NCBI GenBank assembly: GCA_017642885.1
Contig: JAEPOM010000012.1
Coordinates: forward strand, 35,924 to 99,923
Length of the DNA stretch: 64,000 nucleotides
Reading direction: 5' to 3'
Source: Henriciella sp.
GTDB taxonomy: Bacteria > Pseudomonadota > Alphaproteobacteria > Caulobacterales > Hyphomonadaceae
The stretch's first letter is position 1; each line of letters starts with the position of its first letter. A model generated the notes under the pieces. That model saw only the letters and a list, made by a program, of their open reading frames with translations, did no database searches and had not been told where the DNA came from. Below are positions 60,107 through 64,000 of this stretch, one piece after another. Position numbers and translations under genes: made by a program.

Positions 60107-61452
60107 GCGCCCAAACCTTACTCAAGATCGGATTGATCTCCGTCTCCTGCATCGGTCTCTCCGCGTGCTCGATTCTCAACCGAGGAGCCGCAGACCGCGA
60201 AGCTGAAGAGGCGCTTGAGAAAGAAGGCCGGATCACGATGGTGCTCGGGGATGACACGCTCCAGGCTGATCCAAGTCTCGTCAGTGAGATCGTGACCCTT
60301 CCAGAAGCGCGTGAATTGACCGATGGATGGCCACAGGCAGGAAGCCGCGCCAGCAAGGCCGTCGGCAATATTGCGGTTGCCTCGGAAATGGACGTCGCGT
60401 GGCGGGCAGATGTTGGCAATGGGTCGGATCGCAAATCTGCGCTGACGACCCCACCCGTAGCGTCGGCAGATACTGTTTACACGATCGATTCACGCCAGAT
60501 GATTGTCGCCACCGATGCCAATAATGGGCGACGCAAGTGGAGCGAAAAACTGGAATCCGGCAACCGCCGCGATGGTACCGGTATCGGCTCTGGTATTGGC
60601 CTCGAAGGCAACACACTCGTCATTGCCAGTGCCTACGGATTCGTGATGGCGATGGATGCCACGACGGGCGCGGAACTCTGGCGGACATCGACCGAAGCGC
60701 CGATGACCGGATCACCGACCATCAAGGATGGCCGCGTATTTGTATCGTCCAACAATAATGAAGTTCTGGCGCTCGATCTGGCGACTGGCGAAACGCTGTG
60801 GTCTGATCAGGCGATTGCCGAAACCGCGCGTGTGCTTGGATCTCCGAGCCCGGCTGCGGTGGAAGACATCGTCGTTGCTCCATATTCGTCCGGCGAAGTC
60901 ATCGCCTACCTCGCGTCTAATGGTCGTCGCTTGTGGAGTGAGGCGCTCGCCAGCGTTGGTCAGTTCACGCCAATCTCTTCGATCAATGACATTGGTGCCC
61001 GTCCGATCCTCGGCGGTGGCCTTGTTTTCGCCGCGAGCCAGTCCGGCGTACTCGCCGCGATTGATGGCCGAACGGGTAACCGGGTCTGGCAGCAACCCAT
61101 CGGCACAATTCAGGCACCTGCGCTTGCAGGAGAGTATCTGTTCGTCGTTGGCGTCGATGCTGAGCTCGCCTGTATCAAGGCTGGCACCGGTCAAGTGGTC
61201 TGGGTCCGGGAGCTCGAACGATACAAGAATACCAAAAAGCAAAAGGGTCGCATAACCTATGCAGGTCCGGTGATTGCCAATGGCCGTATCCTGGTTGCGT
61301 CTTCAAAAGGCGAGCTAATCGCGTTCGATCCGCAATCCGGTGATGAGACAGACCGCTTGAAACTTGGTGATCCTGTCTATATCGAGCCGATTGCTGTTCA
61401 GGACAAATTGCTGGTCCTGACCGATGATGCGCGTCTGATTGCAATCCGCTAG
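60103..61452 (+). CDS. bamB: Outer membrane assembly lipoprotein BamB
   Basis: A 449-residue lipoprotein of the BAM complex that helps insert beta-barrel proteins. The signal peptide ends in GLSAC with lipidated Cys22. The rest is an eight-bladed beta-propeller of PQQ-like repeats, seen as recurring motifs such as GRRKWSEKL, TGAELWRT, TGETLWSDQ, GRRLWSEAL, GNRVWQQP and GQVVWVREL about 40 residues apart. It overlaps the YfgM-like gene by four bases and precedes der by 39 bases, the same order as in enterobacteria. Confidence 0.95.
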   Translation: MSAQTLLKIGLISVSCIGLSACSILNRGAADREAEEALEKEGRITMVLGDDTLQADPSLVSEIVTLPEARELTDGWPQAGSRASKAVGNIAVASEMDVAWRADVGNGSDRKSALTTPPVASADTVYTIDSRQMIVATDANNGRRKWSEKLESGNRRDGTGIGSGIGLEGNTLVIASAYGFVMAMDATTGAELWRTSTEAPMTGSPTIKDGRVFVSSNNNEVLALDLATGETLWSDQAIAETARVLGSPSPAAVEDIVVAPYSSGEVIAYLASNGRRLWSEALASVGQFTPISSINDIGARPILGGGLVFAASQSGVLAAIDGRTGNRVWQQPIGTIQAPALAGEYLFVVGVDAELACIKAGTGQVVWVRELERYKNTKKQKGRITYAGPVIANGRILVASSKGELIAFDPQSGDETDRLKLGDPVYIEPIAVQDKLLVLTDDARLIAIR

Positions 61453-61491
61453 GCTGTCTCAGGCGCAGAACCACAGGAACCGGGGCGCGCC

Positions 61492-63015
61492 ATGCCGCTT
61501 AAAATCGCTATTGTGGGACGACCGAATGTCGGGAAGTCCACGCTGTTCAATCGCCTGGCCGGCAAGCAGTTGGCCTTGGTCGACGACCAGCCAGGTGTCA
61601 CGCGTGATCGTAAGGAAGCAGAGGGCCGGCTCGCCGACCTGCCGCTCATCCTGATCGATACAGCCGGGTTTGAGGACGTCACCGACGACTCCCTCGAAGC
61701 GCGCATGCGCCATCAAACCGAAATTGCCATTCGCGAAGCTGAGCTCGCTCTGTTCCTCATCGATTCTCGCGTTGGGGTCACGGCGATCGATGAGCGGTTC
61801 GCGCAAATCCTGCGCCGTGCCGACATGCCGATCGTGCTCGCCGCGAACAAAGCTGAAGGCCATGCCGGAGACCAAGGTATGTTGGAAGCCTGGAATCTTG
61901 GACTTGGTGAACCTGTCGGTCTTTCGGGGGCGCATGGTGAGGGCATGTCCGATCTATATAGCGCATTTCGCGAAGCTCTCGGAGAAGAGGCCTTTCTTGA
62001 GGCGCTGAAAGAGGAAGAAGCCGAAGAGCAGGATACGTTCAATCACGGCATTCTCGACCAGCTCGAGGGCCTCGACATGGACGACCCGTTTCTGAATGAA
62101 GCTAAGCTTGAAGCGGCGTTTGAAAAGGTCGGGATTGATGACGCGTCTGAAGGCGAAGCCATTGAAGAAGCGAAGGCGGCGACCAAGGAACGTCCTATCC
62201 GTCTCGCCATTGTCGGCCGTCCAAACGCGGGCAAATCAACCCTGATCAACCAACTGGTTGGCGAAGATCGAATGTTGACCGGTCCTGAGGCCGGAATCAC
62301 GCGCGACTCAGTCACTCTGCGCTGGACCTGGGAGGGACGTGAAGTTCGCCTGGTCGATACAGCAGGTTTGCGCCGAAAATCGAAGGTTCAGGAACGCCTC
62401 GAAAAGATGTCGACCGGAGAGACCGTGCGATCTCTAAAATACGCAGACGTCGTCGCGCTCATCATGGAGCCGGAAGATTCCTTCGAAAAGCAGGACCTGC
62501 AAATCGCCGACCTCGCTTTGCGAGAGGGGCGGGCGGTGGTGTTCGTCATCTCCAAATGGGATACGATCAAGAACCACGGCATGGCGATGAAAGAACTTGA
62601 GCGGCGGCTGAAAGAACACCTTCCGCAAGCCAGAGGCGCTGCTTTGGTAACACTGTCAGGACTCACGGGTAAGCGTGTGGAACGGCTGATGCCCGCTGTG
62701 GCCAAAGCTTATGATGACTGGTGCGCCCGTGTGAAGACCGGCGACCTGAACCGATGGCTGCGTTACATGATCGAGCGTAACCCGCCGCCAAGTGTCCAGG
62801 GTAAGCGGATCAAGCCTCGCTACATGGCGCAGATTAAAGCCCGTCCTCCGACCTTTGTCCTGATCGCCTCACGCGGGGATCAAATGCCGGAACAGTACAA
62901 GCGTTACCTCGTCAATGGTCTCCGCGAGGCGTTCGCGCTCCCGGGCGTCCCGATCCGCCTGCACGTCAAGCAGGGAGCGAACCCGTACGCCGACAAGGCG
63001 CGCCGCAAACACTAG
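61492..63015 (+). CDS. der: GTPase Der (EngA), ribosome assembly
   Basis: A 507-residue GTPase with two tandem G domains and a C-terminal KH-like domain, needed for 50S ribosome maturation. The first P-loop is GRPNVGKST (about 8-16) with DTAGF and NKAE; the second is GRPNAGKST (about 243-251), with DTAGLRRKSKV and SKWD motifs. Between the domains (about 165-235) lies a long acidic linker rich in Glu and Asp, which lengthens the protein over E. coli Der (about 490). The KH domain contains PPTFVLIASRGDQMPEQYKRYL. It follows bamB and converges on the ppk2 remnant. Confidence 0.96.
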   Translation: MPLKIAIVGRPNVGKSTLFNRLAGKQLALVDDQPGVTRDRKEAEGRLADLPLILIDTAGFEDVTDDSLEARMRHQTEIAIREAELALFLIDSRVGVTAIDERFAQILRRADMPIVLAANKAEGHAGDQGMLEAWNLGLGEPVGLSGAHGEGMSDLYSAFREALGEEAFLEALKEEEAEEQDTFNHGILDQLEGLDMDDPFLNEAKLEAAFEKVGIDDASEGEAIEEAKAATKERPIRLAIVGRPNAGKSTLINQLVGEDRMLTGPEAGITRDSVTLRWTWEGREVRLVDTAGLRRKSKVQERLEKMSTGETVRSLKYADVVALIMEPEDSFEKQDLQIADLALREGRAVVFVISKWDTIKNHGMAMKELERRLKEHLPQARGAALVTLSGLTGKRVERLMPAVAKAYDDWCARVKTGDLNRWLRYMIERNPPPSVQGKRIKPRYMAQIKARPPTFVLIASRGDQMPEQYKRYLVNGLREAFALPGVPIRLHVKQGANPYADKARRKH

Positions 63016-63052
63016 GCCTTCAATTTTGCTGAACTTAGTTGATCGCGTGCGC

Positions 63053-63562
63053 CTAAGCTTTGTCCGGGTGCAGTGATCGTCCGATTATGTGATTGCTATT
63101 GCCGATGACATGCTGGCTCAGGCCGACAATCAGAGGATCAGGCGGCCGAACGACGTGTTTGTTTTTTCCGGGATAATCGAGCGATGACAGGAAGTGCTGC
63201 ATACAATTGATGCGCGCGCGTTTCTTGTCGGACGATTTGATGATCGTCCAAGGCGCATCAGCGGTATCAGTATAGAAGAACATCGCTTCCTTGGCTTCGG
63301 TATAGTCCTCCCAACGCTCAAGCGAGGCGCGGTCGATGGGGGAGAGTTTCCATTGCTTCAACGGATCGACTTTGCGTGCCTCGAAGCGTTTGAATTGCTC
63401 GTCCTGCGTGACGGAAAACCAATACTTGAACAGCTTGATACCTGATCGAACTAGCATCCGCTCAAGCTCCGGCACCTGACGCATGAATTCCAAATACTCG
63501 TTTGCATCGCAGAAACCCATGACCCGCTCGACCCCGGCGCGATTGTACCAGGATCGGTCGAA
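63053..63562 (-). pseudogene. ppk2: Polyphosphate kinase 2, 3' part truncated by an IS element
   Basis: About 170 residues match the C-terminal half of PPK2, beginning at the conserved FDRSWYNRAGVERVMGF and running through PELERMLVRSGIKLFKYWFSV, KQWKLSPIDRASLERWEDY and PWTIIKSSDKKRARINC. PPK2 makes or uses polyphosphate to phosphorylate nucleotides. The N-terminal P-loop part is absent: upstream of the codon for the first Phe the sequence changes to the end of an IS3-family element at 63563. The frame continues into the IS and would give only a fusion with a few foreign residues. The missing part may lie beyond the window on the other side of the element. As it stands, the gene cannot make an active kinase. 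Confidence 0.85.
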
Positions 63563-63640
63563 TGACCTGACCCCCGATTTTCGGACCATTTAAGGTTGGA
63601 ATTTTCCATTTATGATCCCGCTAGGGAGAAGGAAGATTTG

Positions 63641-63907
63641 ATGAAGCGAAGTAAGTTCACAGATGCGCAGATTGCGTTCGTTTTGCGCCAGGCCGAAGAG
63701 GGAGCTCCGATTGCAGAAGTCTGTCGCAAAGCCGGAATTGCCGAGGCGACATTTTATAACTGGCGCAAAAAGTATGGCGGTCTCATGCCGTCGGAGATGA
63801 AGCGTCTCAAACAACTCGATGAAGAGAACGCGCGTCTTAAAGGGCTTGTAGCTGATCTCTCTCTCGATAAGGCGATGCTTCAGGACGTTCTCAAACGAAA
63901 GCTCTAA
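63641..63907 (+). CDS. IS3-family transposase OrfA
   Basis: An 88-residue DNA-binding protein: a helix-turn-helix of the transposase-8 family (KRSKFTDAQIAFVLRQAEEG and VCRKAGIAEATFYNWRKKYGG) followed by a leucine-zipper coiled coil (SEMKRLKQLDEENARLKGLV). The start at 63641 has GGAAG a few bases upstream. It ends at a TAA inside the frameshift region that leads to OrfB. Confidence 0.9.
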   Translation: MKRSKFTDAQIAFVLRQAEEGAPIAEVCRKAGIAEATFYNWRKKYGGLMPSEMKRLKQLDEENARLKGLVADLSLDKAMLQDVLKRKL

Positions 63908-64000
63908 GGCCTGGTCGCAAGCGCGAACTGGTGAAAGACTTGATGTCTGTCTGGCGGGTCAGTGAACGTCGGGCTTGCCGTGTGATGCAGGCCCATCGCT
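63898..64000 (+). CDS. IS3-family transposase OrfB, N-terminal fragment
   Basis: The frame one base back (-1) from OrfA runs open from about 63898 to the edge and reads KALRPGRKRELVKDLMSVW and then RVSERRACRVMQAHR, the standard N-terminus of IS3 OrfB integrases. The OrfAB fusion is normally made by a -1 slip near the end of OrfA; the AAAG at 63898-63901 is a possible slip site. The DDE catalytic core lies outside the window. Confidence 0.8.

Larger units (their letters stand above)
63563..64000 (+). mobile_element. IS3-family insertion sequence, left part
   Basis: The element begins at about 63563 with TGACCTGACCCCCGATTTTC, the point at which ppk2 similarity stops, and runs off the right edge. 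It has a transposase OrfA (63641-63907) and the start of OrfB in the -1 frame, the usual IS3 arrangement. The right inverted repeat and target duplication lie outside the window, so the exact ends are inferred. Confidence 0.75.

Overview
The window is compact, GC-rich chromosomal DNA with about fifty protein genes and no rRNA, tRNA or CRISPR array that I could recognise. It comes from an alphaproteobacterium, most likely of the Caulobacterales/Hyphomonadaceae type. The evidence is a split F0 b/b' ATP synthase operon, the methyltransferase CcrM with GANTC sites in its own leader, RNase E with an acidic insert and a C-terminal GWW motif, a bactofilin overlapping an M23 peptidase gene, and a type III ornithine decarboxylase preceded by a structured leader. 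I assign the taxon by gene content only.

Layout. 1-3.2 kb: the end of gcvPB, two related acyltransferases and a small membrane protein. 3.2-9.4 kb: on the minus strand, smc followed by atpI-atpB-atpE-atpF'-atpF, ended by a clear terminator. 9.4-15.1 kb: two thiol-oxidoreductase lipoproteins, a dciA-like gene divergent from mutY, a radical SAM gene with a LexA-type box, and a GPH/MFS transporter. 15.1-19.6 kb: ccrM, a lysozyme-like membrane protein, PHA synthase and a lipoprotein. 19.6-27.8 kb: aminotransferase-hom-glpX, an AraC regulator, recJ, ornithine decarboxylase and its leader. 27.8-43.1 kb: rne, an amidase, PBP1A, prfB with a programmed frameshift, bactofilin/M23, bcp, a large AsmA-like protein and tyrS. 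43.1-50.4 kb: NamZ-like and DOMON-like genes, a hydrolase, a PspB-like protein, a cysteine desulfurase, a secreted six-cysteine protein, and a glutathione-dependent formaldehyde detoxification cluster. 50.5-56.5 kb: sufB-C-D-S-T-A. 56.5-63.0 kb: two paralogous secreted proteins, NnrU-like, panB, and the YfgM-like/bamB/der cluster. 63.0-64.0 kb: the 3' part of a ppk2 gene cut by an IS3-family element that runs off the window.

Themes. Much of the content serves the envelope (amidase, PBP1A, bactofilin/M23, AsmA-like, BamB, NamZ-like, lysozyme-like) and genome maintenance (Smc, MutY, RecJ, DciA-like, CcrM, a LexA-boxed radical SAM protein).

The least expected signal is a 17-bp dyad, TTAT(T/C)G-N5-CAATAA. 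It occurs three times, each 17-20 bases before the start codon of a minus-strand gene for a small or secreted envelope protein: the PspB-like protein, an otherwise hidden 49-residue membrane protein, and the first of the paralogous secreted proteins. It looks like the operator of an uncharacterised local regulon. Other points of note are two DnaA-box-like 9-mers and four GANTC sites before ccrM, and a small ORF with two hairpins before ornithine decarboxylase.
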